From Alkalicoccobacillus plakortidis (lineage in GTDB: Bacteria; Bacillota; Bacilli; Bacillales; Bacillaceae_D), in assembly GCF_023703085.1 (NCBI RefSeq), contig NZ_JAMQJY010000001.1:2232001-2296000 (forward strand): a stretch of DNA of 64,000 nucleotides, written 5' to 3'. Under the pieces are notes generated by a model. It saw only the letters and a list, made by a program, of their open reading frames with translations, had not been told where the DNA came from and searched no databases. This document shows positions 45,608 to 55,416 of this stretch, piece by piece; position 1 is the first letter of the stretch, and every line of letters begins with the position of its first letter. Both the position numbers and the translations under genes were made by a program.

Positions 45608-46474
45608 TTATTGGTAGTGAACCCGACGTGATAAGAGCCAGAAGTAAACTGCTGTGAAGATGCTAATAATACCAAGCAGCAGGACACCAGCTGCAGAGGC
45701 ATAACCGATTTTAAAGAATTGAAACCCATACTCATAGATGTAATAAACCAGCATATTTGTTGAATTTATCGGTCCACCCTGCGTCATAATCGAAATGGTT
45801 TCAAAGACCTGAAAGGAACCAATAAGATTAATAATAACTAGAAAAAAGATAGTAGGTGACAACATGGGTAATGTAATCTCACGAAAGGTACTAAACCTTG
45901 AAGCATCGTCAAGGTCTGCCGCTTCGTATACAGTCTTGGGAATGCTCTGCAAACCAGCAATGAAAATAAGTGTGTTAAAACCAAGGCCTTTCCATACCGC
46001 TACAACAATTAATGAAAATAGCGAGGTCTCGGGTGCATTTAACCACTGAATACCATTGATTCCAACCAGATTAAGTGCCCAGTTTAATAAACCGTAATCA
46101 GGTTCCATCATCCACATCCACAAAAGCGCAATCGAAACAAGCGAGATCACATGTGGACTAAAAATTGCACCCTGTAAAAACGTATAGAGCAAGCCTTTTT
46201 TATTTAACCAAAGAGCTAATAGGATCGAGAGAGCTGTTGTTACACTTACACTTGATACGGTGTAGATGGTTGTATTTAGAAGCACTTCTTTAAATTCATT
46301 ATCCGCAAACAACTGCTGAAAATTTTGCAGTCCAATAAAATTCATCTCAGGGCTGATAAAGTTCCAATCATGCAGACTCAACTGAATCAAATAGCCAATT
46401 GGATAGAGAAAAAACAAAGCAAATACGACTAGTGATGGCAAAATCATTAGATAAGGCTGAGCTTTTTGCATCAT
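45608..46474 (-). CDS. ugpA: ABC transporter permease, UgpA/MalF type
   Basis: 288 residues, six predicted membrane helices with the EAA loop VYEAADLDDASRFSTFREI. Partner of UgpE in the CUT1 importer. Its start codon overlaps the end of the ATPase gene (46471-46474), indicating coupled translation. Gene order B-C-A-E-Q differs from the E. coli BAECQ order, with the ATPase second. Confidence 0.88.
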   Translation of the reverse strand: MMQKAQPYLMILPSLVVFALFFLYPIGYLIQLSLHDWNFISPEMNFIGLQNFQQLFADNEFKEVLLNTTIYTVSSVSVTTALSILLALWLNKKGLLYTFLQGAIFSPHVISLVSIALLWMWMMEPDYGLLNWALNLVGINGIQWLNAPETSLFSLIVVAVWKGLGFNTLIFIAGLQSIPKTVYEAADLDDASRFSTFREITLPMLSPTIFFLVIINLIGSFQVFETISIMTQGGPINSTNMLVYYIYEYGFQFFKIGYASAAGVLLLGIISIFTAVYFWLLSRRVHYQ

Positions 46475-47541
46475 GCTTCAATGCCCACCTCTTTATGAAC
46501 AATACTAACATTAGGTACAGCAACACCACTTCGGTCAAAGTAATGGAGATGCCCTTTAGCAATACTAATGTAAACCTGATCACCCATTTTTAAAGGTGGC
46601 TCAACACTTTTTGCGACCATACCGCCAAATGAAGTTTCCAGTTGATATAACGTTTCTGATCCTAGTGTTTCAACCGTTTTGATCTCTGCTTTAACGATCG
46701 CTTTTTCACCTGAAATAGCGAGTGTGGATGACATTGAGACATGCTCAGGCCTGAAGCCAATTCTCGTAATGCCCCCACTAACATTTTGAAACGAGTCAGG
46801 CAATTCATCGACTGTAAACACATTCATGGCTGGAGTTCCAATAAATTGTGCTGAAAATACATTCGCCGGCTTCTGATAGATATTCATCGGTGCATCCATT
46901 TGCTGAATAAGACCTTTGTTCAGAATGACAATCTCATCACCCATGGACATCGCCTCTGTTTGATCATGGGTAACGTACACAAAAGTTGTACCAAGTCGCT
47001 TATGGAGTTGGATTAGCTCTGTACGCATCTGACCTCTTAGTTTGGCATCCAAATTTGAGAGAGGTTCATCAAACACAAAGACCTTTGGTTTTTTTACCAT
47101 AGCCCTTGCTAAGGCTACTCGCTGACGCTGTCCCCCAGAGAGGACTTGAGGTTTTTTGGATAGGTACGGAGTCAGCCCAACAATTCCGGCGATATCATGA
47201 ATCAACGCCTCCCTCTCTGCTTTGGGCACTTTTTTATTTTTTAGACCAAATTCGATATTCCCTTTTACCGTCATCGTTGGATAGAGAGCATAGTTTTGAA
47301 AAACCATGGCAATATCACGTTTTCCTGGAGGTAATTGATCGACACGTTTGTCATCAATCCAGATCTCTCCATTTGTTTGTTCTTCAAGGCCTGCAATCAT
47401 ACGTAAAGTTGTAGATTTCCCACATCCAGAAGGACCAACAAACACTGTAAAGGAACCATCTTTGATATGGAGATTCAGATCATCAATAACCAGATCGTCT
47501 CCAAATTGCTTACTAATGTTTTTAAGAGTAATACTGGCCAT
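46471..47541 (-). CDS. ugpC: ABC transporter ATP-binding protein, UgpC/MsmK type
   Basis: 356 residues: Walker A GPSGCGKST near 37, signature LSGGQRQRVALARA near 133, Walker B VFVFDEPLSNLD near 153, switch His in VTHDQTEAMSMG, and a C-terminal regulatory OB domain (FRPEHV). Energises the CUT1 importer. Bacilli often share one MsmX ATPase among such importers; having a dedicated copy in the operon is noteworthy but not rare. Confidence 0.9.
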   Translation of the reverse strand: MASITLKNISKQFGDDLVIDDLNLHIKDGSFTVFVGPSGCGKSTTLRMIAGLEEQTNGEIWIDDKRVDQLPPGKRDIAMVFQNYALYPTMTVKGNIEFGLKNKKVPKAEREALIHDIAGIVGLTPYLSKKPQVLSGGQRQRVALARAMVKKPKVFVFDEPLSNLDAKLRGQMRTELIQLHKRLGTTFVYVTHDQTEAMSMGDEIVILNKGLIQQMDAPMNIYQKPANVFSAQFIGTPAMNVFTVDELPDSFQNVSGGITRIGFRPEHVSMSSTLAISGEKAIVKAEIKTVETLGSETLYQLETSFGGMVAKSVEPPLKMGDQVYISIAKGHLHYFDRSGVAVPNVSIVHKEVGIEA

Positions 47542-47561
47542 TATCGACGCACCTCCTGGAA

Positions 47562-48842
47562 TTATTTCAAAACGGCTTCTGCACGTTCGGTCGCATTGTC
47601 TAAAGCATCTTGACTTGAACCATCCTGTAAAACGGCTCTTGTGATCTCTTCGACTAATGCATTCACTACCTCAGGATAGCCCTCTACCATTGGTCGTTCA
47701 TGTGCATATTCAAGCTGATCTACGGCTGTTTTGTATTGTGGAACCTCTTCATAAACCTTTTGCATTTTCTCCGTTTCAGAAGCAGAATGTCTACTTGGCA
47801 GATAACCAGTAAATTCACTTGAATAAGCTGTTTGCTCTGTATCTGTCATCCATTTTATAAATGTCCAGGCAGCTTCTTGTTTTGCGTCATCAAGACCTGC
47901 TGTCATCACTAAATTTGCTCCACCTGTCGGAACACCAAATTGCTTATTCTCTGGCATAAATGCTGTATCCACCTCATAGCCTTGATCATTTGCGTTCGTC
48001 ATTAAATACGTTAGATCTGCTGTTGAGCTGAGCATCATTCCTGACTTTCCATTCACAAAATCTTGCTTCGCTGTATCTCCGGCTACATCGCCTGTTGGAA
48101 CTTTGATTGAACCTGCTTCATACATCTCTTTAATAAAATCAATGGCTTCTGCCCCTGCTTCACTATTAAAAGCAGGCTTACCAGCATCATCAATCATTTC
48201 ACCACCAGCTTGAGTAACGAAGGCTTCATAAAACCAGATATCAATAGGCATCGTTGCCCCTTTCATTTCTCCATCCTCTGATAAAACTGCAGCATACTCC
48301 TTAAATTCATCCCATGTTTTTGGACAAGCTGGGTCTAGTCCTTTTTCTTCTAGAAGCGTTGTATTTAAGTACAAAATTGGTGTGCTACGAAGATACGGTA
48401 GTGCATAAATTTCCTCATCTACGTAGGAATTCCCCATTAACCCTTCATTAAAGTCCTCAATATCTAACTCATCTTGATCAATAAAAGGCTGCAAGCTCTC
48501 TGTCATTCCATTTTTCGCAAAGGTCTCTACAGAAGCAATTTCATTTTGAGTTACTTCCGGCGCATCTTTAGCTGCAAACGCTGCTTGAGTTTTGGCATGC
48601 AATTCATCATAGGTTCCTTGGAATTCTGCAGTTACCTGGATGTTTGGGTGTGCCTCGTTAAACTGTTGAACAAGGTTTTCGTTATTTTCTCCAATCTTAT
48701 CTCCCCAGGCATACCAATATGTAAGCTCTATAGGTTCATCAGGCTGTGCCCCACTAACTGATTCTGTTGATCCCGACGAACCACATCCTGCGATTACCAA
48801 CATTGCCGCCATCGCGCTTCCAAGTGTCCAATATGTCTTCAT
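47562..48842 (-). CDS. ugpB: Extracellular solute-binding lipoprotein, UgpB type
   Basis: 426 residues. Lipobox IAGC (Cys about 20) then a family-1 binding domain (ELTYWYAWGDKIGENNENL, FNGLMG-like and GKSGMMLSSTADLTYL). The WYAWG and GGANLVM segments resemble UgpB-type glycerol-3-phosphate binding proteins. First gene of the operon, AAGGAGG upstream. Ligand assignment rests mainly on the linked ugpQ. Confidence 0.88.
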   Translation of the reverse strand: MKTYWTLGSAMAAMLVIAGCGSSGSTESVSGAQPDEPIELTYWYAWGDKIGENNENLVQQFNEAHPNIQVTAEFQGTYDELHAKTQAAFAAKDAPEVTQNEIASVETFAKNGMTESLQPFIDQDELDIEDFNEGLMGNSYVDEEIYALPYLRSTPILYLNTTLLEEKGLDPACPKTWDEFKEYAAVLSEDGEMKGATMPIDIWFYEAFVTQAGGEMIDDAGKPAFNSEAGAEAIDFIKEMYEAGSIKVPTGDVAGDTAKQDFVNGKSGMMLSSTADLTYLMTNANDQGYEVDTAFMPENKQFGVPTGGANLVMTAGLDDAKQEAAWTFIKWMTDTEQTAYSSEFTGYLPSRHSASETEKMQKVYEEVPQYKTAVDQLEYAHERPMVEGYPEVVNALVEEITRAVLQDGSSQDALDNATERAEAVLK

Positions 48843-49070
48843 GCTTTTGCCTCCTTAGTGATTTTCTATCTTGCCTTCATGCTACGCCCCTTTCATTAAG
48901 CATCTGTGAATGGAAGATAAAGTGTTTTTTAAGAGCTTAGGGGAACCGTTGAGTTTGTAAAGATCGTTCATGATTTAAAATTCCATGTTTTAATTTGTTT
49001 TGTGTGGGAACGCATATAAGTAGAGATCGTTGATCTTAAAACAACCCATTAAAAAGGAGACATGTTTTTC

Positions 49071-50240
49071 ATGAGTCGCTTTACAATTCCTAGAAATATC
49101 TATTTTGAGGAAGATGCACTCGATACCTTAAAATCATTTGAAGGTAAAAAAGCAGCCCTTATCATTGGGGGCAGTTCACTTAAAAAGAATGGAAACTTAG
49201 ATCGAATCGAAAAGCTTTTATCTGAGGCTGATATAGAAACTAAAGTATTTGATGGATTTAACCAAGAACCCACTGTAAAGATTGTAAAAGATGGTGCCAA
49301 AGCCGTTGAGAGTTTTGATCCTGATTGGATTATTGGGATTGGCGGTGGATCCGTGATCGATTCAGCTAAAGCTGTTTGGTTGTTCCACGAGCATCCTGAT
49401 CTTTCATTTGAAGATGCAGCCAAACCATTTACCCTACCGAAACTTCGGACAAAAGCGAAGTTCGCCGGTATCCCAACCACAAGCGGAAGTGGTGCAGAGG
49501 TATCAAATCTCTCTGTAGTGACAGATGATGAAACCAATGTAAAATACCCACTGGCTGACTTTGAGCTAACACCAGATGTGGCAATCATTGATCCAAGCCT
49601 AGTAGATAGCCTACCTCAGCACTTGATTGCCAACACAGGTATGGACGCATTCACTCATACTATTGAAGCGTATGTAGCCAAACCACGAACAGTATTCACA
49701 GATGCTTTAGCTGTAGGTGGCGGCGAGATTTTGAAAGAGCATCTACTGTCTTCCTACAAAGGCAATAAAGAGTCTCGCAAGCAGGTGCATAACGCGCAAG
49801 CCATGGCCGGCATGTCCTTTGCTAACGCCGTTCTCGGTAACGTGCACAGCTTGGCTCACAAAAGTGGCCCAACCTTTGGTATTCCACACGGCTTAGCAAA
49901 TGCGATTTATTTACCATACGTGATCGAGTTTAACCGCACAGTTGTGACAGATCGCTATGCAACATTTGCAAGAAAAATTGGACTTGAAGCATCTAGCGAT
50001 GAGAAGCTAGTTGACGAGTTAATTGCTTATATCAATCAACTCAATAAAGATCTAGGCATCCAAGCTACGCTTAAAGAATATGGCGTCTCGGATGAAGACT
50101 TCCATAAACACGTGGATACTATGGCGAAAAATGCTGTTGAAGATCCGTGTACCGGTACAAACCCACGCGAAACCTCTGTTGAGCAAATGAAAGAACTTTA
50201 TGAGATTTCGTTCCACGGAAAAGTACCAAGTCACGCATAA
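49071..50240 (+). CDS. Iron-containing alcohol dehydrogenase
   Basis: About 389 residues of the group III (iron-dependent) family: nucleotide region GIGGGSVIDSAKAV near 95 and metal ligands expected in GMDAFTHTIEAY, NVHSLAHKSG and GIPHGLANA. Reduces aldehydes or oxidises alcohols with NAD(P)H. The first ATG (49062) is only two bases from GGAG, so I use the ATG at 49071. Location some 5 kb before lut and rha genes would allow a role as a lactaldehyde/propanediol reductase, but 1,3-propanediol or butanol dehydrogenases look alike. Confidence 0.87.
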   Translation: MSRFTIPRNIYFEEDALDTLKSFEGKKAALIIGGSSLKKNGNLDRIEKLLSEADIETKVFDGFNQEPTVKIVKDGAKAVESFDPDWIIGIGGGSVIDSAKAVWLFHEHPDLSFEDAAKPFTLPKLRTKAKFAGIPTTSGSGAEVSNLSVVTDDETNVKYPLADFELTPDVAIIDPSLVDSLPQHLIANTGMDAFTHTIEAYVAKPRTVFTDALAVGGGEILKEHLLSSYKGNKESRKQVHNAQAMAGMSFANAVLGNVHSLAHKSGPTFGIPHGLANAIYLPYVIEFNRTVVTDRYATFARKIGLEASSDEKLVDELIAYINQLNKDLGIQATLKEYGVSDEDFHKHVDTMAKNAVEDPCTGTNPRETSVEQMKELYEISFHGKVPSHA

Positions 50241-50277
50241 AAAAAGGATGGCACCTGATTGGTGTCCATCTTTTTTT
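50241..50277 (+). terminator. Terminator of the alcohol dehydrogenase gene
   Basis: AAAAAGGATGGCACC pairs with GGTGTCCATCTTTTT through one bulge, then more T; it starts at the stop codon. Confidence 0.85.
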
Positions 50278-50388
50278 ATGTCTAATAAACTCATGTGGTT
50301 GGGAAACCCATATACCCCCTATTCTTATAAACAATGATCTTTATAATTGGAGGTATACTACTTATTGGAGGGATTAATATTGTCAAAA

Positions 50389-51220
50389 ATGAAGACACTT
50401 AGAAAATTGTCATTGTATGCTGCATTTACACTTTCAAGCAGCTCGATGGTCACCGCTCCTCTCTTTGCACAGACAGATACACATCAACCACTTATCCCGT
50501 ATCACTCACTCCACCTCTTGCTACATTCTAATGAGAAAGAAGGGTTGGTCTTATTCTGGCTCAACTGGCCCGCAGTTCTGGGCAGACCTACATGATGAAT
50601 ACATAGCATGCTCACAAGGAAAAGAACAATCGCCTGTAGCCTTACATAATGAAGACGCATCAGATGAAGGAAAATGGTCATTAGATCTTGACTATAACGA
50701 AACAGATTTCTCCATTGAGAATAACGGTCATACCATTCAAGCAAATGTAGGTGATCATTCATCAAATAAATTGATTGTAAATGGAACCGATTACAAGTTG
50801 GCGCAGTTCCATTTCCATTCTCAAAGTGAGCATACCTTAGACGATGATTATTACGAGATGGAACTTCATTTAGTTCATCAGGATGAGGAAGATAACTTGG
50901 CCGTCTTAGGAGTTCTAATTGAGGAAGGAGAAAAGAACGAGACTCTAGCAAACATGTGGGATGTGATACCCGAAACTGAAGGAGAAGCCGATGAAACCAT
51001 TTCTCTTAATCCCTCAGAACTAGTACCTAAAGATCTATCAACCTTCCAATATCACGGTTCTCTAACTACGCCACCTTGCTCAGACCATGTTAAATGGAGT
51101 GTCAGTGACACCTCTATCAGCATGTCAGCTGAACAACTACAAACATTTCAACAGATCTATCCAGACAATCATCGTCCCATTCAAGATTTAGGAGATAGGG
51201 AGATTGGAACTCATTATTAA
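50389..51220 (+). pseudogene. Secreted alpha-type carbonic anhydrase, one-base frameshift
   Basis: A signal peptide (MKTLRKLSLYAAFTL to APLFAQT) leads into NEKEG, then the frame shifts and continues as WSYSGSTGPQFWADL. The enzyme domain has the zinc histidines in FHFHSQSEH and ELHLVHQ and the SLTTPPC loop of alpha carbonic anhydrases. Removing one base in GGGTTGG (about 50542-50546) yields one 276-residue secreted protein. It would hydrate CO2 outside the cell. This lesion does not fit the CCAGC pattern cleanly. The in-frame downstream stretch lacks a signal peptide of its own. Confidence 0.82.
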
Positions 51221-51310
51221 AAGGTAAGTAGACCAGCAGACGTTTGTTTGCTGGTTATCTGTTTAGATAGAGCGGAGAGTTTGATGGCGTCTCCGTTCCT
51301 TTTCCTCCCA

Positions 51311-51556
51311 TCGCTCCAATCTGGTCTTCTATCGCTCAACTTCCTCCTCCATTGCTCCAATTCGGCTTTCTATCGTTCCACTTCCTCCTCCATCGCTCCA
51401 ATTCGGCTTTCTATAGCTCCACTTTCCCTTCCATTGCTCCAATCTGGCCTTCTATCGTTCCACTTTCCCTTCCATTGCTCCAATTCGGCTTTCTATAGCT
51501 CCACTTTCCCTTCCATTGCTCCAATTCGGCTTTCTATCGTTCCACTTCCTCCACTA
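51311..51556. repeat. Tandem array B: 41-bp period built of alternating 21/20-bp half-units
   Basis: A core T(C/T/A)G(C/T)TCCA recurs at 51311, 51332, 51352, 51373, 51393, 51414, 51434, 51455, 51475, 51496, 51516 and 51537; the spacing alternates 21 and 20 bp with no exception. Half-units alternate between an A-TTCGGCTTTC-type and a C-TTTCCCTTC-type linker. The plus strand is almost free of purine runs. It lies between the carbonic anhydrase gene and the lut operator. A 106-codon open frame crosses it, but a 41-bp period is not a multiple of three, so that frame is fortuitous. Confidence 0.92.
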
Positions 51557-51607
51557 GTTTTCTATTGAACTCCCATCTTCACAGGTTTATAATAAAGACA
51601 ATATTTA

Positions 51608-51620
51608 ATGGTCTGACCAT
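51608..51620. promoter_or_regulatory. LutR-type operator upstream of lutA
   Basis: ATGGTCTGACCAT is a perfect palindrome of the GntR/FadR operator class (TGGTC-N-GACCA), 22 bases before the lutA start codon. A related sequence precedes lutR. Confidence 0.65.
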
Positions 51621-51642
51621 ATGACTGATTGGAGTGATTGAT

Positions 51643-52368
51643 ATGAAAGTGTCCTTATTTATTACCTGTTTGGCGGATGTGTTTTACCCGAATGTCGGGA
51701 AAGATGTTGTTGAAGTCCTTGAACGCCAAGGCTGTGAGGTTGATTTCCCTGCTAGCCAGACCTGTTGTGGACAGCCGGCTTATAACAGTGGTTATCATAA
51801 GGAAACCAAAGAAGTTGCCAAAAGTATGATTCGATCGTTTGAGCATTCACAATATGTTGTCGCTCCTTCAGGTTCTTGTGCAGCGATGTTACATGAGTAC
51901 CCTCATCTGTTTAAGGATGATACAGCCATCTGGTTAAAACGAGCGGAAGAGCTTGCAGCAAAAACCTATGAGTTTACTCAATTTCTTGTTGATGTACTAG
52001 GTGTTGAAGATGTCGGCGCAACGTGTCCTGCATCAGCCACGTATCATACGTCTTGTCATATGACGCGACTACTTGGTGTAAAGGAAGCACCTATGAAGCT
52101 TTTAAAAAATGTAAGCGGATTAAATTATACGGAGCTTCCTGGTAAAGAAACCTGTTGTGGGTTTGGAGGAACCTTTTCTGTCAAAATGAAACCGATTTCT
52201 GAACAGATGGTCGACGAAAAAATCGCTCATATTGAAGAAACGAATTCTGAGGTGCTAATTGGTGCGGACTGTGGCTGTTTAATGAATATTGGCGGACGCC
52301 TAGAACGTCTAGGTAAACCTGTTCAAGTAAAGCATATTGCTGAAATTTTAAATCAACAGAAAGTGTAA
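51643..52368 (+). CDS. lutA: L-lactate utilisation protein LutA
   Basis: 241 residues with two cysteine-rich CCG-type motifs ([11 protein letters not shown] and KETCCGFGG) typical of GlpC/HdrD-like Fe-S subunits. With LutB and LutC it oxidises L-lactate to pyruvate in B. subtilis. Start ATG at 51643 has GGAG eight bases upstream; a GTG at 51634 is unlikely. First gene of lutABC; the palindromic operator upstream suggests repression by LutR until lactate is present. Confidence 0.94.
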   Translation: MKVSLFITCLADVFYPNVGKDVVEVLERQGCEVDFPASQTCCGQPAYNSGYHKETKEVAKSMIRSFEHSQYVVAPSGSCAAMLHEYPHLFKDDTAIWLKRAEELAAKTYEFTQFLVDVLGVEDVGATCPASATYHTSCHMTRLLGVKEAPMKLLKNVSGLNYTELPGKETCCGFGGTFSVKMKPISEQMVDEKIAHIEETNSEVLIGADCGCLMNIGGRLERLGKPVQVKHIAEILNQQKV

Positions 52369-52382
52369 AGGAGGAACCAATC

Positions 52383-53828
52383 ATGCCAATGAAAATTGGA
52401 GACAAACCGTTTTTTGATCGTGTGAATAAAGGCTTAGGCGACTCGTTTATGAGAGGCTCCGTTGTCTCCGCACAAGAACGCTTAAAAAATGCTAAAACAC
52501 GTTCATCTGATCAACTAGGTAACTGGGAGGATTGGCGTGAACAATCGGAAGAAATTAGACAACACACACTTGAGAATCTTGATTTTTACCTAGAACAACT
52601 CGCAACAAATGTAACGAAACATGGCGGACACATCTATTTTGCACAAACTGCACAAGAAGCAAATGACTATATTAAAAGTGTTGCGGAGAAAAATAACGCA
52701 AAGAAAATCATTAAATCGAAATCAATGGTAACAGAGGAAATTGGCATGAATGATGCGTTAGAGTCAATAGGATGCGAGGTAATTGAGTCCGACCTTGGCG
52801 AATATATTTTGCAGCTAGATGACCATGACCCGCCCTCTCATATTGTTGCTCCCGCACTTCATAAAAACCGTGATCAGATTCGTGATACATTTGAATCTAA
52901 ACGCCAATATAAGGGTAGCTCCACACCCGAGGAACTCGCATTATTTGCACGCCAACAGCTGAGAGAGGAGTTCCTAACAGCTGATCTCGGCATAACAGGC
53001 TGTAATTTTGCGGTTGCAGAATCTGGATCCGTTGCGCTTGTGACCAATGAAGGCAATGCGCATCTAACAGCCGATTTACCAAAAACTCAGATCTCAGTGA
53101 TGGGAATGGAACGGATTGTGCCTACGTGGGAAGAGCTTGATGTCATGGTGACAATGCTTTGTCGTAGCGCCGTTGGTCAAAATCTCACAAGTTATGTAAC
53201 GGGTTTAACCGGTCCACGACGTGAGGGTGAAACAGATGGTCCCGAGGAATTCCATTTAGTTGTAGTCGACAATGGTCGTTCTTCTATTCTTGGAACAGAA
53301 TTTCAATCGGTTCTACAATGCATTCGGTGTGCAGCCTGTATAAACGTTTGTCCCATCTACAGACATATCGGCGGACACTCTTACGGTTCCATTTATCCCG
53401 GCCCCATTGGTGCCGTGCTTTCTCCATTACTTGGTGGTTATGACGATAATAAAGAGCTGCCTTTTGCTTCAAGCCTTTGTGCAGCCTGTACGGATGCTTG
53501 CCCTGTAAAAATTCCGCTTCATAATCTATTAATTGAACATCGCCGCAAAATTGTTGAGGATGAGAAGATGAATGGCTTGGGTGAAAAGCTCGCCATGAGA
53601 GGTTTTGGCTTAGCTATGAGCTCATCAAAAGTCATGAGCACCGGCGCAAAGCTTGCTCCAAGACTGATGAAACCTCTTGTGAAGGATGGAAAAATTGTTC
53701 GTGGTCCAGGACCAATGAAACCATGGACGGACATTCGTGACTTCCCGACACCTGCCAATCAGTCCTTTAGAAAATGGTATAAGACAGAAAAAGGGGGAGC
53801 AGATCATGACAACAACAAAAGAAAATAA
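52383..53828 (+). CDS. lutB: L-lactate utilisation iron-sulfur protein LutB
   Basis: 481 residues. An N-terminal LUD domain ([15 protein letters not shown]) and two [4Fe-4S] motifs near residues 310-370 ([12 protein letters not shown] and [10 protein letters not shown]), then a C-terminal DUF3390-like tail. Electron-transfer core of the lactate oxidation complex. Fifteen bases after lutA; its 3' end overlaps lutC by 23 bases. No abnormality. Confidence 0.95.
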   Translation: MPMKIGDKPFFDRVNKGLGDSFMRGSVVSAQERLKNAKTRSSDQLGNWEDWREQSEEIRQHTLENLDFYLEQLATNVTKHGGHIYFAQTAQEANDYIKSVAEKNNAKKIIKSKSMVTEEIGMNDALESIGCEVIESDLGEYILQLDDHDPPSHIVAPALHKNRDQIRDTFESKRQYKGSSTPEELALFARQQLREEFLTADLGITGCNFAVAESGSVALVTNEGNAHLTADLPKTQISVMGMERIVPTWEELDVMVTMLCRSAVGQNLTSYVTGLTGPRREGETDGPEEFHLVVVDNGRSSILGTEFQSVLQCIRCAACINVCPIYRHIGGHSYGSIYPGPIGAVLSPLLGGYDDNKELPFASSLCAACTDACPVKIPLHNLLIEHRRKIVEDEKMNGLGEKLAMRGFGLAMSSSKVMSTGAKLAPRLMKPLVKDGKIVRGPGPMKPWTDIRDFPTPANQSFRKWYKTEKGGADHDNNKRK

Positions 53829-54522
53829 TCAAGAAACGTTTTTAAATGAAATTGCGAAAAACCTTGGACGCCCTAGAAAAAAAGAAGTCACTCGACCAAT
53901 ATGGAAAAAACGTCCTCAATGGGATGTCCTTGCAGATGCCTCCCCCGATCAGCTGGTTGAACAGCTGAAGGACCGTTGCCTAGCCATTCATACACAAGTA
54001 GAAGAGGCAACGCTTGAGACCCTTCCGGCTACATTAAATAAGGTACTGCAAGAGTACGAAGCCTCCTCTATCATTAATTGGAGCGATCCACGATTTGAAG
54101 AATTTGGCCTCCAATCATTTTTTGAAAAACATAGTGAAAATGGACATCCCGTTCACTATTGGGATCCAGAACGAGAAAAGGAAAACATCGCTTTTGCCGA
54201 AAAAGCAGACGTCGGTATCACATTTTCTGATATGACCCTTGCTGAATCAGGAACAGTGACACTGCTTAATACAGCGGGAAAAGGGCGATCCGTAAGCTTT
54301 TTGCCTAAATCGTACATCGCAATTATTCCTAAAAGCACACTAGTGCCGCGAATCAGCCAAGCTACTAGGATGCTTCATCAACTAGTGGAAGAGGATCAAC
54401 CATTCCCTTCCTGTGTAAATTTTGTTTCTGGCCCAAGTAACAGCGCGGATATTGAAATGAATCTCGTTGTAGGTGTTCACGGACCCGTACGTGCCTGTTA
54501 TATCCTTGTGGATGACAAGTAA
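53806..54522 (+). CDS. lutC: L-lactate utilisation protein LutC
   Basis: 238 residues with the LUD domain ([33 protein letters not shown]). Third component of the lactate oxidation system. I start at the ATG at 53806 with GGGGGAG upstream inside the end of lutB; an upstream in-frame start at 53737 would overlap lutB by 92 bases without a binding site. A terminator hairpin follows immediately. Confidence 0.94.
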   Translation: MTTTKENNQETFLNEIAKNLGRPRKKEVTRPIWKKRPQWDVLADASPDQLVEQLKDRCLAIHTQVEEATLETLPATLNKVLQEYEASSIINWSDPRFEEFGLQSFFEKHSENGHPVHYWDPEREKENIAFAEKADVGITFSDMTLAESGTVTLLNTAGKGRSVSFLPKSYIAIIPKSTLVPRISQATRMLHQLVEEDQPFPSCVNFVSGPSNSADIEMNLVVGVHGPVRACYILVDDK

Positions 54523-54524
54523 AT

Positions 54525-54571
54525 AAAATGGAGAGACATCAGCTACTCAGCTGAGATCTCTCCATTTTTTT
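54525..54571. terminator. Shared terminator between lutC and lutR
   Basis: ATGGAGAGA and TCTCTCCAT form the lower stem and CAGCT/AGCTG an upper stem, with T7 on the right and A4 on the left. The lutR stop codon lies within the hairpin, so the structure serves both convergent genes. Confidence 0.82.
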
Positions 54572-55268
54572 GTTTGTATTCGACTAATAAGTCATTAATG
54601 GTATCTAAATGAATAGCCATTGCTTCTTTTGCTTCAGTTGGCTTTTTTGCCTTTATCGCCTCTGCTACGGCGATGTGCTGATCAACAAGCTTCTGTCTAA
54701 TTGAGTACCCTTCTATAACCTTTACCATCCAGACCTTGGTTACAACACTCGAAATTTGTAGCACTTCTGAGAGAAAGGAATTTCTCGCCATATCTGCAAC
54801 CAAACGATGAAACTCAAGATCAAGCTCTAAAAAGCGATCATGATTAGCGGAATCCTTCATTTTCCCAATCACTTCATCTAATTTTAAATGATCTTCTTCT
54901 GTGGACTTTGCCGCTGCCATTTCGGCCAAAACAGCTTCCATTTTCACTCTCGCCTCAACCAGTTCAAGAATATTATCATAGCTGATTTTGGACATCAACT
55001 CGAGGTGTTTAGTGAAGAAATCACCGAAGCTTTGTGCGACGAATGTCCCCTCAGGTACTCGGACTTCAACGAGACCTAACGCAACTAACGCTCGAATCGC
55101 TTCTCTGAGTGTACTTCTTCCAACACCAAACATTTCCATTAGCTGCTTCTCACTTGGCAACTTGCCACCAAGCGGGATCGTACCATTTATAATCAATTCC
55201 ATTAACTGCTGTACAATATTTTGAGACATCGTTGTCTTTTTTACTTGGTTAATCTGACCCTCTAGCAT
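54543..55268 (-). CDS. lutR: FadR-subfamily GntR regulator of lactate genes
   Basis: 241 residues: winged helix (LPSEKQLMEMFGVGRSTLREAI, about residues 40-61) and an all-helical FCD effector domain with likely metal/ligand histidines (DLEFHRLVADMARN). Convergent with lutABC and adjacent to it, so LutR by context; the family also includes LldR and PdhR. Operator-like sequences lie before lutA and before its own start, suggesting autoregulation. Downstream end is embedded in the shared terminator. Confidence 0.88.
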   Translation of the reverse strand: MLEGQINQVKKTTMSQNIVQQLMELIINGTIPLGGKLPSEKQLMEMFGVGRSTLREAIRALVALGLVEVRVPEGTFVAQSFGDFFTKHLELMSKISYDNILELVEARVKMEAVLAEMAAAKSTEEDHLKLDEVIGKMKDSANHDRFLELDLEFHRLVADMARNSFLSEVLQISSVVTKVWMVKVIEGYSIRQKLVDQHIAVAEAIKAKKPTEAKEAMAIHLDTINDLLVEYKQKNGEISAE

Positions 55269-55280
55269 CTACTCACTCCA

Positions 55281-55293
55281 ATGATCTGACCTT
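55281..55293. promoter_or_regulatory. Second LutR-type operator, upstream of lutR
   Basis: ATGATCTGACCTT matches the lutA operator ATGGTCTGACCAT at 11 of 13 positions and sits 13 bases before the lutR start codon, as expected for autoregulation. Confidence 0.5.
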
Positions 55294-55416
55294 AAGACCT
55301 TAATGATACATTAGGGTAGATGAAACGACAAGATCCTGCGTACTTTGCTTGTTCAGAATCAATGGTCTCCACACCGTCTAGCTGCAATGAACAGGAAATA
55401 TGTTCGGTCTTATTCC

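Noticed and set aside
51248..51568. 106-residue repetitive protein across array B
   Set aside because: The 41-bp period shifts the frame each unit, there is no ribosome binding site, and the open frame follows from a lack of stop codons in pyrimidine-rich repeats.
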